A program made the translations under genes and the position numbers. A stretch of 64,000 nucleotides of DNA. Source: Nitrospinia bacterium. Its GTDB lineage: Bacteria; Nitrospinota; Nitrospinia; Nitrospinales; JAJDAT01. The notes below the pieces were generated by a model, which ran no database searches, was not told the DNA's origin, and was given only the letters and a program-made list of their open reading frames with translations. The stretch is taken from positions 124,001-188,000 of the forward strand of contig JAJDAT010000025.1 of assembly GCA_029261715.1 (NCBI GenBank), in the 5' to 3' direction. Positions 1 through 9,619 of this stretch are shown here, piece after piece. Within the stretch, counting starts at the first letter, position 1; each line of letters begins with the position of its first letter.

Positions 1-335
1 AACCTGGAACTTATGATGAACTCGATAGGAAATCCGAAAAACTATGTCAGGGCCTAAAAGGTAACGTAGAAAAATTAGGGATAAATGCTGAGTTTTCTCG
101 CGTTGGTTCCATGTTCTCGATGTTTTTTGCGGAAACTGAAATAAAAGATTTTAATTCGGTTAAGACTTGTAATACCGATTTGTTTAAAAAATATTTTAAT
201 GGTTTGTTGGAACAGGGAGTTTATATTGCTCCTTCACAATTTGAAGCTGGATTTATGTCAACCATTCACACTGATGATGATATTGATAGAACCTTGGAAG
301 CAAGTTTGAGAGCTCTTGAACAAGCTGTCGGTTAA
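1..335 (+). CDS. hemL: Glutamate-1-semialdehyde 2,1-aminomutase, C-terminal part (5' end outside window)
   Basis: HemL converts glutamate-1-semialdehyde to 5-aminolevulinate, the first committed tetrapyrrole precursor in the C5 pathway, using PLP in the cytoplasm. Only the last ~110 codons are present; the frame is open from base 3 with no start. The visible segment holds the family's C-terminal signature: GSMFSMFF, then EQGVYIAPSQFEAGF and the STIHTDDDID stretch shortly before the end. The PLP lysine lies upstream of the window. It ends 18 nt before eno, with an AGAGGAGAGGGAG ribosome site in the gap, so the two genes are probably co-transcribed. Heme supply fits the many c-type cytochromes in this window, though that link is only circumstantial. 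Confidence 0.93.
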   Translation, partial: PGTYDELDRKSEKLCQGLKGNVEKLGINAEFSRVGSMFSMFFAETEIKDFNSVKTCNTDLFKKYFNGLLEQGVYIAPSQFEAGFMSTIHTDDDIDRTLEASLRALEQAVG

Positions 336-1656
<1,321 letters not shown>

Positions 1657-1670
1657 ATTTTTAAGTTCTT

Positions 1671-1988
1671 ATGAATTGGTTGGTCTCTCATTCTTCAAAG
1701 AAAAGTCTCTTTTACGGTTTGAGTTTATCGTTCTGGGCTTTTTTTGTCTTAATGGCGTTTTTTAATAGCGACGGAGTCCTAGCGGTTTATGAATTTGAAA
1801 AAAATTTGAAGACTCTTGAATTAAAAAATGTACGTTTACTAGATGAGAATCAAGAAATCAAAAGTGAGATCCACGCTTTAAAAACAAGCCCCTCCGAAAT
1901 AGAAAAAGTTGCTCGCGAAAAACTAAACCTGGTCAAACCTAAAGATCAGGTTTTTCAGTTTATCCGTGTTTCTGAAAAAAAATCCTGA
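1671..1988 (+). CDS. ftsB: Septum formation initiator, FtsB/DivIC family
   Basis: Small bitopic divisome protein that with FtsL and FtsQ activates septal peptidoglycan synthesis. The 105 aa protein has a short cytoplasmic N-terminus, one membrane segment at about residues 15-34, then a periplasmic leucine-zipper-like coiled coil (about 40-75, LKTLELKNVRLLDENQEIK) and the typical IEKVAREKLNLVKPKDQVF segment near the C-terminus. Length and architecture fit FtsB/DivIC. It follows eno by 30 nt and probably shares its transcript. FtsL is also small and coiled-coil, but the REKLNLVKPxD segment favours FtsB. Confidence 0.9.
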   Translation: MNWLVSHSSKKSLFYGLSLSFWAFFVLMAFFNSDGVLAVYEFEKNLKTLELKNVRLLDENQEIKSEIHALKTSPSEIEKVAREKLNLVKPKDQVFQFIRVSEKKS

Positions 1989-2212
1989 TTTTTTAATAAA
2001 ATTTAGCTTTATTACGTTTTTCGATATATCGGGACACAGTGGCGCACCTAGTAGCGAGGTTATTTTTGTCACGTTTTTGTTACGTTTATTTCATTTTTGT
2101 TACATTTTTTTACCTTGATCTATTTTTCTTTGTAATTTCGTAACATTTAATATCAATATTAACGTTTAAATATTTCCCCTTAAAAAAAAACACCTCGAAT
2201 GTCATTAAACTA

Positions 2213-2240
2213 TTGAAATTTTTGTTAAAAGTGGTAGATT
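2213..2240 (+). promoter_or_regulatory. Candidate sigma-70 promoter for the HU/IHF gene
   Basis: TTGAAA (2213-2218), 16-bp spacer, TAGATT (2235-2240). It overlaps the conserved AAAAGTGG element. Predicted transcription would start about 170 nt before the HU start codon. Called by eye from consensus match only. Confidence 0.35.
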
Positions 2241-2272
2241 ATAAAAATCCGAACTAATTGATTTTGCGAACT
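2227..2272 (+). promoter_or_regulatory. Element shared with the gltB upstream region (copy A)
   Basis: Begins AAAAGTGG and contains TATA followed by AAAATCCGAACT and then GATTTTG. The same blocks, in the same order and with spacing differing by one or two bases, occur at 37934-37980. AAAATC and GATTTT form an inverted repeat, so this may be an operator, a promoter class or a transcript hairpin. Confidence 0.5.
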
Positions 2273-2417
2273 AAGGGTTCTATTATTTCGATTTTTTTGA
2301 TGTTCGATTAATCCGATATGAGCTATTTGACCATATCGATATCTTCTGGCGGTTATATTAGTAAGCGATTAGACAGTTTTGGAAGAGTAGGCGTTGTTAT
2401 AGACTAAAGGAGGGACA

Positions 2418-2702
2418 ATGACGAAGCAAGACATAATTAACCATGTTTCTGCTGAAGCTAATTTATCTAGAGCAAAGGCGGAGGAAGCGGTTGAAACTGT
2501 TATTAAGTTGATTAAGGAATCTCTGGGACAGGGAGAGACTGTAATCTTACGGCGGTTTGGGTCGTTTCAAGTTAAAGAAAAATCAAAGAGAATGGGGAGA
2601 AATCCAAAGACTGGTGAAGAAGCAATTATTTCAGCTAGGAAAGTCGTTCGCTTTAAATCTGGAAAACACTTTAAGCATACAGTTAACGACATAAATTCTT
2701 AA
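2418..2702 (+). CDS. HU/IHF-family DNA-binding protein
   Basis: Nucleoid-associated DNA-bending protein of the HU/IHF superfamily, 94 aa. The N-terminal helical dimerisation part (TKQDIINHVSAEANLSRAKAEEAVE) is followed by the beta-arm region with GSFQVKEKSKRMGRNPKTGEE and the C-terminal RKVVRFKSGKHFKHTV. The arm tip RMGRNPKTGEE carries the Asn-Pro that intercalates into bent DNA. The wording resembles IHF-alpha more than HU-beta, but one gene alone does not settle this. A good AAAGGAGGG ribosome site precedes the ATG. It stands alone, with a long motif-rich upstream region and a strong hairpin downstream. Confidence 0.95.
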   Translation: MTKQDIINHVSAEANLSRAKAEEAVETVIKLIKESLGQGETVILRRFGSFQVKEKSKRMGRNPKTGEEAIISARKVVRFKSGKHFKHTVNDINS

Positions 2703-3017
2703 GCTTGACGATAGGGCTGGCTTAAAAACTTCATAATCCATTTAAATTTAAGTGGTTACTAGTTATTTAGGTTGGTCTCAAGTTTTGTAGGGGCAGAAAA
2801 GTATATTTATATAAATCCTCCCTAATTTATCTTTCTAGGTAGATTAGGGAGGAATAAAGTCAATTAGATTTTTGTAAACCTTCCTGATTCGTTTCCTTCA
2901 AAGAAATCCTATTTTTTGAAATTGTGTATTAAGTTTTATCCGACCAAATTTTAGTTTTGTATTGAAAAAACTTCCTAACACTAATAATTAAAAACTTATT
3001 TAAATATAATTAATTCT
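2703..3017. other. 315-bp convergent intergenic region
   Basis: Lies between the HU/IHF gene and the reverse-strand queA. The only clear structure is the 11-bp inverted repeat at 2816-2853. No open frame with a ribosome site was seen. Confidence 0.6.
2816..2853. terminator. Hairpin between convergent HU/IHF and queA genes
   Basis: Perfect 11-bp inverted repeat TCCTCCCTAAT / ATTAGGGAGGA around a 16-nt loop. There is no long T run on either strand, so it is not a textbook intrinsic terminator, but its place between converging genes suggests transcript-end formation in both directions. Confidence 0.55.
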
Positions 3018-4070
3018 TTAAAGAATTAGCATTGCGTCTCCATAGCTAAAAAATCTAAATTTCTTTTCAATCGCTATCTTATATGCTTGTTTTATTAGGC
3101 TTTCTCCGCCAAAAGCGCAGGTCAGCATGAATAGTGTAGACTTTGGTAAATGAAAATTGGTCAAAAGCTTGTTCACATTTTTAAAGTCATACCCTGGATA
3201 AATAAATAAGTTAGCCCACCCGGAAAGGCTATGGAAAGATGGGTCTCCTAAGTTTACTGACTCTAAAACACGTGTTGCGGTAGTGCCTACCGCTAAGATA
3301 TTGTTTTTATTCTCTTTGACTTTTTTTAGTTGATCCCAAGCGCTTTTCGATATGTTGTATTGTTCATTTTCCATCTTATGCAATAAGATATTTTCTTCTC
3401 TCACTGGTTGAAAAGTACCAGGACCCACATGTAATGTCACAAATAAAGTATTGATGTCATTCTGTTCCAAATCCTCAATTTGTTTTTTAGTGAAATGTAA
3501 TCCAGCAGTAGGAGCGGCAATTGCGCCAGTTTCTTTAGCGTAGACGGTTTGGTATCTCTCTCTATCTAAATCGAAATATTTGTTGTCAGGCTCCCTTTTT
3601 ACGTAAGGAGGTAGTGGCATATTTCCAAATTGATCAAGTAGCTCAGTAACGCTTTGTTTTGATGGAAATTGGAGAATACCTCTCCCTTGTTTTTTTGAGG
3701 TTAATTTAGCTTGAAACTTTCCATTGGCAAAAAATAGTGAGTCTCCTATTTTAAGTTTTTTTAACCCCTTAATTAAGGACTCCCACACGCCGTCTTGAAT
3801 TTCTCTTATAAGTAATACTTCAAAGCTTTTTTGATCGGCTTCTTTTTTTCCAAAAAGTTTTGCGGGTATTACTTTGGTATTATTAAAGACTAAAGTATAG
3901 GTAGGGTCTAAATATTTGTTTAAATTGTAGAAATAGTCTTCTTGAACCGATTGTGACTCTCGGTCTACTATCATTAATCGTGATTCGCTTCTATCAATTA
4001 CTGGAACTTGCGCGATAAGAGTTTCTGGCAACAGGAAGTCAAAATCGGAGAGATACAGAATAGACTCCAT
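3018..4070 (-). CDS. queA: S-adenosylmethionine:tRNA ribosyltransferase-isomerase
   Basis: QueA transfers and rearranges the ribosyl part of SAM onto 7-aminomethyl-7-deazaguanine at the wobble position of tRNAs, making epoxyqueuosine in the queuosine pathway. The protein has 350 aa, the usual length. Family landmarks are the N-terminal YLSDFDFLLPETLIAQ, DRSESRLMIVDR, GNMPLPPYVKR, ERYQTVYAKETGAIAAPTAGLHFT, the TLHVGPGTFQPV segment and the C-terminal TNFHLPKSTLFMLTCAFGG. The ATG start gives the standard N-terminus although the ribosome site is weak. It is a single gene, convergent with the HU gene and divergent from the cytochrome at 4284. Confidence 0.97.
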   Translation of the reverse strand: MESILYLSDFDFLLPETLIAQVPVIDRSESRLMIVDRESQSVQEDYFYNLNKYLDPTYTLVFNNTKVIPAKLFGKKEADQKSFEVLLIREIQDGVWESLIKGLKKLKIGDSLFFANGKFQAKLTSKKQGRGILQFPSKQSVTELLDQFGNMPLPPYVKREPDNKYFDLDRERYQTVYAKETGAIAAPTAGLHFTKKQIEDLEQNDINTLFVTLHVGPGTFQPVREENILLHKMENEQYNISKSAWDQLKKVKENKNNILAVGTTATRVLESVNLGDPSFHSLSGWANLFIYPGYDFKNVNKLLTNFHLPKSTLFMLTCAFGGESLIKQAYKIAIEKKFRFFSYGDAMLIL

Positions 4071-4140
4071 TTATAAGGATTAATGTTAAAGGGAAGTTAT
4101 TTCTAAAACAACTTAACTAAATGAAAAAGAATGACGTTAA

Positions 4141-4170
4141 TTGCATATTAAGCAGATTTTTATATATAAT
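4141..4170 (+). promoter_or_regulatory. Strong sigma-70 type promoter for the tetraheme cytochrome
   Basis: TTGCAT (4141-4146), 18-bp spacer, and a perfect TATAAT (4165-4170). Expected start of transcription is near 4177, giving a leader of about 105 nt before the ATG at 4284. It is one of the best consensus matches in the window. Confidence 0.6.
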
Positions 4171-4283
4171 ATTAAAAGGAAACACAAATTATTTTAATAT
4201 TGACCCTTTACTGGTTTTATATTAATCTTTCTGAGCCTAAAATAAGGTACATTCTTAAACTTGTTTTGCCTTTTGGGGGGGAA

Positions 4284-5117
4284 ATGGGAAAGTTTTTTAA
4301 AGTATTAGCGCTGGTTTTTGTTGGATTAACTCTTGCGTTAGGTGGTGCGGACGACGCATTCGCAAAAAAGAAAAAGAAAAAACCTAGCTTGAAGAAAATG
4401 AAGTACGTTGGGGCGGCTAAATGTAATGGAAGCTGTCATGATCCATATTATCAGGCTTGGGTAAAATCTCCCCATGGCGGTACTTTTAACTTACTGAAAG
4501 CTGGAGTTAGAAAAGAAGCCAAAGAACGGGCTAAATTAGATCCAAATAAAGATTACACGGCTGATCCTCATTGCTTAAGATGTCATACGACTGGCTATAA
4601 GCAAAAGGGTGGTTTTAAACCGGCGGGAAGTAAAAATAAAAAAGGGAAAGATACCAGTACTAAAATTGATCCAGATGAACCAAGTTTAGAACAGGTTGGA
4701 TGTGAGATGTGTCACTCCGTTGCTGGCGGTTCGGAAATGCGCTTGGTGATGAAAAATTCCAAGGGCAAATTTAAAAAGGCTGAAACTGAGAAGTTTGGGC
4801 AGCGGTGGGATTATGCCAATGTTTGTACTCGGTGTCATACCCACAAAAATACTCCGTTTCAACCAACTCTTCATGACAAATACAAGTTTAACTTTGAAGA
4901 GAGAAAGAAAAAGGTTCACCAAACCGACAAGTATTGGACGGAAGATAATGAAGACCAGCGGTTAGAACATATCAAAAAGCGTAACAAGCAAACCGCTAAG
5001 TCTGAAGAAACTCCTCTAATTATTGAGGATTGGCAAATTAAGAAAGACAAATTGAAGTTTAAAAAAGGAACGAAGCCTTTTAATAAAAAGAAGAAGACCT
5101 TTAATTATAAAGGTTAA
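4284..5117 (+). CDS. Periplasmic tetraheme c-type cytochrome, c554-like
   Basis: Secreted multiheme electron carrier of 277 aa. A signal peptide (residues 1-27, ending DAFA) is followed by a run of lysines. Heme-binding motifs lie at about residues 47 (CNGSCH, an expanded CX3CH), 97 (CLRCH), 140 (CEMCH) and 181 (CTRCH). The opening YVGAAKCNGSCHDPYYQAW resembles the cytochrome c554 family, whose Nitrosomonas member takes electrons from hydroxylamine oxidoreductase. The C-terminal ~90 residues are very Lys-rich and lack heme motifs. I chose the ATG at 4284 because it follows a GGGGGGG ribosome site and begins the signal peptide; an earlier in-frame TTG at 4200 has neither. The gene stands alone between a strong promoter and a strong terminator, so it is probably well expressed. 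Its partner is unknown; the octaheme protein at 34407 is a candidate. Confidence 0.88.
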   Translation: MGKFFKVLALVFVGLTLALGGADDAFAKKKKKKPSLKKMKYVGAAKCNGSCHDPYYQAWVKSPHGGTFNLLKAGVRKEAKERAKLDPNKDYTADPHCLRCHTTGYKQKGGFKPAGSKNKKGKDTSTKIDPDEPSLEQVGCEMCHSVAGGSEMRLVMKNSKGKFKKAETEKFGQRWDYANVCTRCHTHKNTPFQPTLHDKYKFNFEERKKKVHQTDKYWTEDNEDQRLEHIKKRNKQTAKSEETPLIIEDWQIKKDKLKFKKGTKPFNKKKKTFNYKG

Positions 5118-5132
5118 TTTTTTGATGAATTT

Positions 5133-5169
5133 AAGGCTCGGTCCATTTGGGCCGAGCCTTTTTTTTTAG
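5133..5169 (+). terminator. Intrinsic terminator of the cytochrome gene
   Basis: GC-rich stem AAGGCTCGG (5133-5141) / CCGAGCCTT (5152-5160), extendable by three pairs including a G-U, loop of about 4 nt, followed by an unbroken run of T. This is a textbook Rho-independent terminator. It closes the cytochrome transcript and separates it from the UDP-glucose dehydrogenase gene. Confidence 0.93.
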
Positions 5170-5185
5170 GATAAAACTTCATTAA

Positions 5186-6571
5186 ATGAGTAAACAAGAC
5201 TTTAAAAGAAAAATTGCTTGTATTGGCGCGGGATATGTTGGCGGCCCGACAATGGCTATTATTGCCAATAAATGTCCTGAGTATAAAGTTACAGTGGTGG
5301 ATATTGCCCAGCCGAGAATTGACGCTTGGAACTCAAATAATCTTCCAATTTTTGAACCGGGTTTGGAAGAACGTGTTTTAGCTGCAAGAGGAAAGAATTT
5401 ATTTTTTTCCACTGACGTCGATTCTGCAATTAGCGAGGCGGATATTATTTTTGTTTCAGTTAATACGCCTACAAAAACTTTTGGGCAAGGAGCTGGTAAA
5501 GCCGCAGATCTTCAATTTATTGAAAAAACTGCTAGGAAAATTAAAGAAGTATCCAAATCAGATAAAATTGTCGTTGAAAAAAGCACCGTGCCTGTAAGAG
5601 CGGCTGACACTTTAGATCAAATTTTGCATTCAGGAGAAGGTGGTCCGCATTTTGAAATACTTTCCAATCCCGAGTTCTTAGCTGAAGGATCTGCAATAAG
5701 TGATATGGAAAATCCAGATAGGATATTGATCGGATCAAAGGAAACTGAAAAGGGCTTAGAAGCTAGAGAAGAATTATGTAAAGTATACGCTCATTGGGTG
5801 CCTAGAGAGAGACTTATAACCACCAATCTTTGGAGTAGTGAGCTTTCAAAATTAGTTTCCAACGCTTTTTTAGCGCAAAGGATTTCTTCAATTAATAGTA
5901 TTGCCGCTATTTGTGAAGTTACCGAAGCAAGTGTTTCGGAAGTCTCCAACGCAGTAGGAAGAGACTCTCGAATTGGAAGAAAGTTTTTAAATGCAGGAGT
6001 TGGTTTTGGCGGTTCTTGCTTCCGAAAAGATATTTTGAATTTAGTTTATCTTTGTGAATTCCATGGCTTGGAAGAAGTTGCAGAATATTGGAGACAAGTG
6101 GTTGCTATAAATGATTTCCAAATGTCGAGGTTCGTAAAAAGAATTACAAAAGCGATGTTTAACACGTTGGTGGATAAAAAAATTGCTTTGTTTGGTTTTG
6201 CGTTTAAACCCGATACGGGAGATACGAGGGACGCTCCGGCTCTTCAGATTACTTTAGGATTATTGCAGGAAAGGGCTAAATTATGTATAACCGATCCTCA
6301 TGCTTTGCCTAACGCTAAATTGGATTTGAAAGGCTGTGAAGGGACCGTTGATTTTGAAGAAGATCCTTACAGGGCCATAGAGGGCGCCCACGCCATTGCG
6401 CTTGTAACAGAATGGTCATGCTATAAAGACTTAGACTTCAAAAGAATATATGACTTGATGGAAAAACCCGCCTTTATTTTTGATGGGCGGAATTTATTAG
6501 ACCATAAAGCGTTATTCGAAATTGGCTTTAATGTTTATCCGCTAGGAAAACCCGACCTCAAACATTTTTAA
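5186..6571 (+). CDS. UDP-glucose 6-dehydrogenase, animal-type
   Basis: NAD-dependent two-step oxidation of UDP-glucose to UDP-glucuronate, precursor of surface polysaccharides. The 461 aa protein has the Rossmann start CIGAGYVGGPTMAIIA, the SVNTPTKTFGQGAGKAADL loop, EKSTVPVRAA, SNPEFLAEGSAI, SKLVSNAFLAQRISSINS and the catalytic GFGGSCFRKD with Cys278. These segments, and the total length, follow the metazoan enzyme (catalytic Cys276 in human) far more closely than the shorter proteobacterial Ugd. Animal-like UGDHs are known in some bacteria, so direction of transfer cannot be read from this. The ribosome site (AGGA, 14 nt away) is poor. It is flanked by a terminator and a non-polysaccharide gene, so no pathway context is visible. 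Confidence 0.96.
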   Translation: MSKQDFKRKIACIGAGYVGGPTMAIIANKCPEYKVTVVDIAQPRIDAWNSNNLPIFEPGLEERVLAARGKNLFFSTDVDSAISEADIIFVSVNTPTKTFGQGAGKAADLQFIEKTARKIKEVSKSDKIVVEKSTVPVRAADTLDQILHSGEGGPHFEILSNPEFLAEGSAISDMENPDRILIGSKETEKGLEAREELCKVYAHWVPRERLITTNLWSSELSKLVSNAFLAQRISSINSIAAICEVTEASVSEVSNAVGRDSRIGRKFLNAGVGFGGSCFRKDILNLVYLCEFHGLEEVAEYWRQVVAINDFQMSRFVKRITKAMFNTLVDKKIALFGFAFKPDTGDTRDAPALQITLGLLQERAKLCITDPHALPNAKLDLKGCEGTVDFEEDPYRAIEGAHAIALVTEWSCYKDLDFKRIYDLMEKPAFIFDGRNLLDHKALFEIGFNVYPLGKPDLKHF

Positions 6572-6697
6572 ATTATTCAATTATAGTTTCCTAAAAAGCT
6601 AAAAGAATCAAAGTTAGAGAAAGAGAATTTATCTTGCTATTTTTGTCCCTACCTATTGAGGTATTTAAATTCATAATTTCATTATTTAAAAATTGAT

Positions 6698-9619
6698 ATG
6701 CCAAATCAAATAAATGAAATAGCCCCTGGGCAACGTTGGGTAAGCGATACTGAGTCTGAATTGGGCTTGGGGTTGGTTATGGAAGTAGAAAATAGGCGAG
6801 CGACCGTCCTATTCCCAGCCGGCAATGAAACTAGGGTTTATGTTAAGTCAGCCGCTCCCTTGACTCGTGTCCGATTTTCAATTGGCGATTTAATTGAAAG
6901 TTCTGAAGGTTGGAAAATGAAGACACTTTCGATTACGGAAGACGATGGGTTGCTAATTTATGAAGGACTTAAAGAAGACGGTTCGAAAGCGAAATTGACA
7001 GAATCGGAATTAAGTAGCTTCATTCAATTTAATAAACCTCAAGATCGTTTATTTGCGGGACAAATTGATTCTAACTCCTGGTTTGATTTAAGGTTTACTA
7101 CTCTTAAAAAGTATAACGAAACTGAAAAATCCTTAACTCGAGGTTTATGTGGTGTCCGAGCGGGTCTTATACTACATCAGATATATATTGCCGCCGAAGT
7201 AGCCGACCGAGTTTCCCCGCGGGTTTTACTGGCTGATGAAGTGGGTCTTGGTAAAACGATTGAGGCGGGTTACATACTACACCGACAACTTATGGTTGGT
7301 AGAGCTTCCAGAGTTTTAATCATCGTTCCCGAGTCTCTTTGTCACCAGTGGCTTGTTGAAATGCTTAGAAGGTTTAATTTACGTTTTAGTTTGTTTAACG
7401 AAGAGAGATGTTCTGGTTTTGAAGACGAAAACCCTTTTTTGTCAGAACAATTAATGATCTGTTCTTTGGAGTTTTTTAAGGATAATCCCAAGCGGCATGA
7501 AGAAGCGTTAAATGGAGAGTGGGATATTCTTGTTGTGGATGAAGCACACCATCTAGTTTGGGACGAGGAGATGGCAGGTAAAGAATATCTATTGATTGAA
7601 AGTTTTGCAAAGGTAATCCCTTCGTTATTGCTTTTAACCGCAACTCCGGAGCAACTTGGTTTAACCAGTCATTTCGCGAGACTTCGACTTTTAGATCCTA
7701 AACGGTTTTTTGATTTTAAGCTTTATTTGGAAGAAGTCGAAAAATATCAACCAATCGCTAAAACGGTTCAAAGTATTTTAAATAAAAAAAAGTTAGATTC
7801 TTCTGAAATAAAATTATTAGAAGAGTCTCTGTTGGAAGATAAAAAAAATCTTACTGAAATATTGGAAAATTCTAGTCAATCTGATGGTAGTAAACAAGAA
7901 GCGCGTCAACAGATTGTCGAAAGGCTTTTAGATCGACATGGCACTAGCCGAGTTTTATTTAGAAATACCCGGAATACAGTTAAAGGGTTTCCAGAGAGGA
8001 TGGCGATTCCGCAACCGTTACCATTTCCAAAAGAGTATGGTTCTCGTTTTATTGATAAATGGGTATTAGCAAAAGGAAAAAAAATAAATGCCGATTTATC
8101 ACTAGAAGGTTCTTTATTTCCAGAAGTTGTTTACCGAAACCTTTTTGGTAAAAAACATACTCCTTTTTGGTGGATGATTGATCCTCGCGTAGATTGGTTA
8201 ATTCAAAAGCAAAAGGAATTAAATGATGAGAAGGTTTTAATTATATGTTCTCACAAAGAAACAGTTTTGGATTTAAATACAGCCCTTCGCGAACGCGCTA
8301 ATATATCGGTCGCTGTATTCCATGAAGATATGAATATTATTGCTAGGGACCGCGCTGCTGCATACTTTGCCGAATTGGATGGAGCGCGTGTTCTGATTTG
8401 TTCAGAAATTGGAAGCGAAGGAAGGAACTTTCAATTTTCTAGAAACTTGATTCTTTTTGACCTTCCTATGAATCCAGATCTTTTAGAGCAAAGGATTGGA
8501 CGGCTGGACCGTATTGGGCAAAAGCATGATATCCAAATTCATATCCCTTACTTAGAAGGAAGTTCGCAAGAGTCGATGTATCGTTGGTATCAAGATGGAT
8601 TGAATGCATTTGAAAAATCTTGCTCGTTTGGCTATGGGGTTTTCCAAAACTTAAAAGAAGAAATTGATCCTGTTATAGGCAGCAAAGAGTTTAAAGAAGA
8701 CGCTTTAAAAGATTTAATTTCAAAAACCAAAACCTTGGAAAAAGCAACGCGAGAAAAATTGGAAAGTGGTAGAGACCTTCTTTTAGAAATTAATTCTTGT
8801 CGTTCTAATATTGCAACTGAATTAATTAATGAAATACAAATATGGGATGGAGATAAAGAGTTAGAGAGCTATCTGGAAAATGTATGCAGTTGTTATGGGA
8901 TTGATATGGAAAATCATTCAGATAACTGCTTTATCCTTCGTCCAGGGGATAATATGTTTGTCTCTAGTTTTCCTGAGCTAAAGGAAGAGGGGGTAACGGT
9001 AACTCTTGATAGAGAGACGGCTCTTGCAAGAGAGGATATGGGGTTTTTGACCTGGGAGCATCCCATGATTCGGGGAGCCATGGATTTGGTTTTCAATGGA
9101 GAATTTGGGAATACAGCTTTGGCAACTATAAAGGACCGAAGAATTGATTCTGGAACGGTCCTTTTAGAAACAATTTTCATAATAGAATGTGTCGCTCCCT
9201 CAAAAGTGCAAGTCAATCGGTTTTTGCCACCCACTCCTCTCCGTATTCTTCTAGATTCTGATTTTAGAGATCAGAATAAAAAGTTTCCTTTTGAATATTT
9301 TCAAAATCGTTTGGAATCAATGGAAGCGGCAATCGCGGCAGATATGGTTCGTAAAGGCAAAGACACTATAGAAGCCATGCTAAAAAAGAGCCAAACCCTC
9401 GCTGAGAAAAAAATTCAATCTATTGTTCAAGCATCTAAAGGTTCTATGGAAAAAGCGCTTTCAAATGAAATCAATCGACTAAGGGAATTGAAGAAAATAA
9501 ATCCAAATATTCGAGACGAAGAATTAGCGCTTCTTGAAAAACAGAAAATAAAATTGAGTGAATATATGAACAATACAAAACTTCACCTCGACGCTATTCG
9601 CGTAATTCTATGTGGATAA
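6698..9619 (+). CDS. rapA: RNA polymerase-associated ATPase RapA (SNF2 family)
   Basis: RapA is a SWI2/SNF2-type ATPase that binds RNA polymerase and promotes its recycling after termination. The 973 aa length equals that of the enterobacterial protein. The N-terminal Tudor-like part starts with GQRWVSDTESELGLGLV; the ATPase core follows with KPQDRLFAGQID, the P-loop LADEVGLGKTIEAG, VPESLCHQWLVEMLRRFN, the DEAH box VVDEAHHLVW and LLLTATPEQLG; the second lobe has GRNFQFSRNLILFDLP and QRIGRLDRIGQ (motif VI); a long family-specific C-terminal part ends the protein. All ATPase motifs look intact. It is monocistronic, 126 nt after the preceding gene. Confidence 0.96.
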   Translation: MPNQINEIAPGQRWVSDTESELGLGLVMEVENRRATVLFPAGNETRVYVKSAAPLTRVRFSIGDLIESSEGWKMKTLSITEDDGLLIYEGLKEDGSKAKLTESELSSFIQFNKPQDRLFAGQIDSNSWFDLRFTTLKKYNETEKSLTRGLCGVRAGLILHQIYIAAEVADRVSPRVLLADEVGLGKTIEAGYILHRQLMVGRASRVLIIVPESLCHQWLVEMLRRFNLRFSLFNEERCSGFEDENPFLSEQLMICSLEFFKDNPKRHEEALNGEWDILVVDEAHHLVWDEEMAGKEYLLIESFAKVIPSLLLLTATPEQLGLTSHFARLRLLDPKRFFDFKLYLEEVEKYQPIAKTVQSILNKKKLDSSEIKLLEESLLEDKKNLTEILENSSQSDGSKQEARQQIVERLLDRHGTSRVLFRNTRNTVKGFPERMAIPQPLPFPKEYGSRFIDKWVLAKGKKINADLSLEGSLFPEVVYRNLFGKKHTPFWWMIDPRVDWLIQKQKELNDEKVLIICSHKETVLDLNTALRERANISVAVFHEDMNIIARDRAAAYFAELDGARVLICSEIGSEGRNFQFSRNLILFDLPMNPDLLEQRIGRLDRIGQKHDIQIHIPYLEGSSQESMYRWYQDGLNAFEKSCSFGYGVFQNLKEEIDPVIGSKEFKEDALKDLISKTKTLEKATREKLESGRDLLLEINSCRSNIATELINEIQIWDGDKELESYLENVCSCYGIDMENHSDNCFILRPGDNMFVSSFPELKEEGVTVTLDRETALAREDMGFLTWEHPMIRGAMDLVFNGEFGNTALATIKDRRIDSGTVLLETIFIIECVAPSKVQVNRFLPPTPLRILLDSDFRDQNKKFPFEYFQNRLESMEAAIAADMVRKGKDTIEAMLKKSQTLAEKKIQSIVQASKGSMEKALSNEINRLRELKKINPNIRDEELALLEKQKIKLSEYMNNTKLHLDAIRVILCG

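Larger units (their letters stand above)
1989..2417. other. 429-bp non-coding region upstream of the HU/IHF gene
   Basis: No credible gene. It contains three direct TTTTTGT(C/T)AC repeats (2063-2072, 2074-2083, 2094-2103), a candidate sigma-70 promoter (2213-2240) and an element at 2227-2272 that closely matches one upstream of gltB. The rest is T-rich sequence. The many motifs suggest the HU/IHF gene has an unusually large control region. Confidence 0.6.

Noticed and set aside
4200-4283. Upstream TTG extension of the tetraheme cytochrome
   Set aside because: It would put 28 residues before the signal peptide; the ATG at 4284 has a purine-rich ribosome site and starts the signal peptide.
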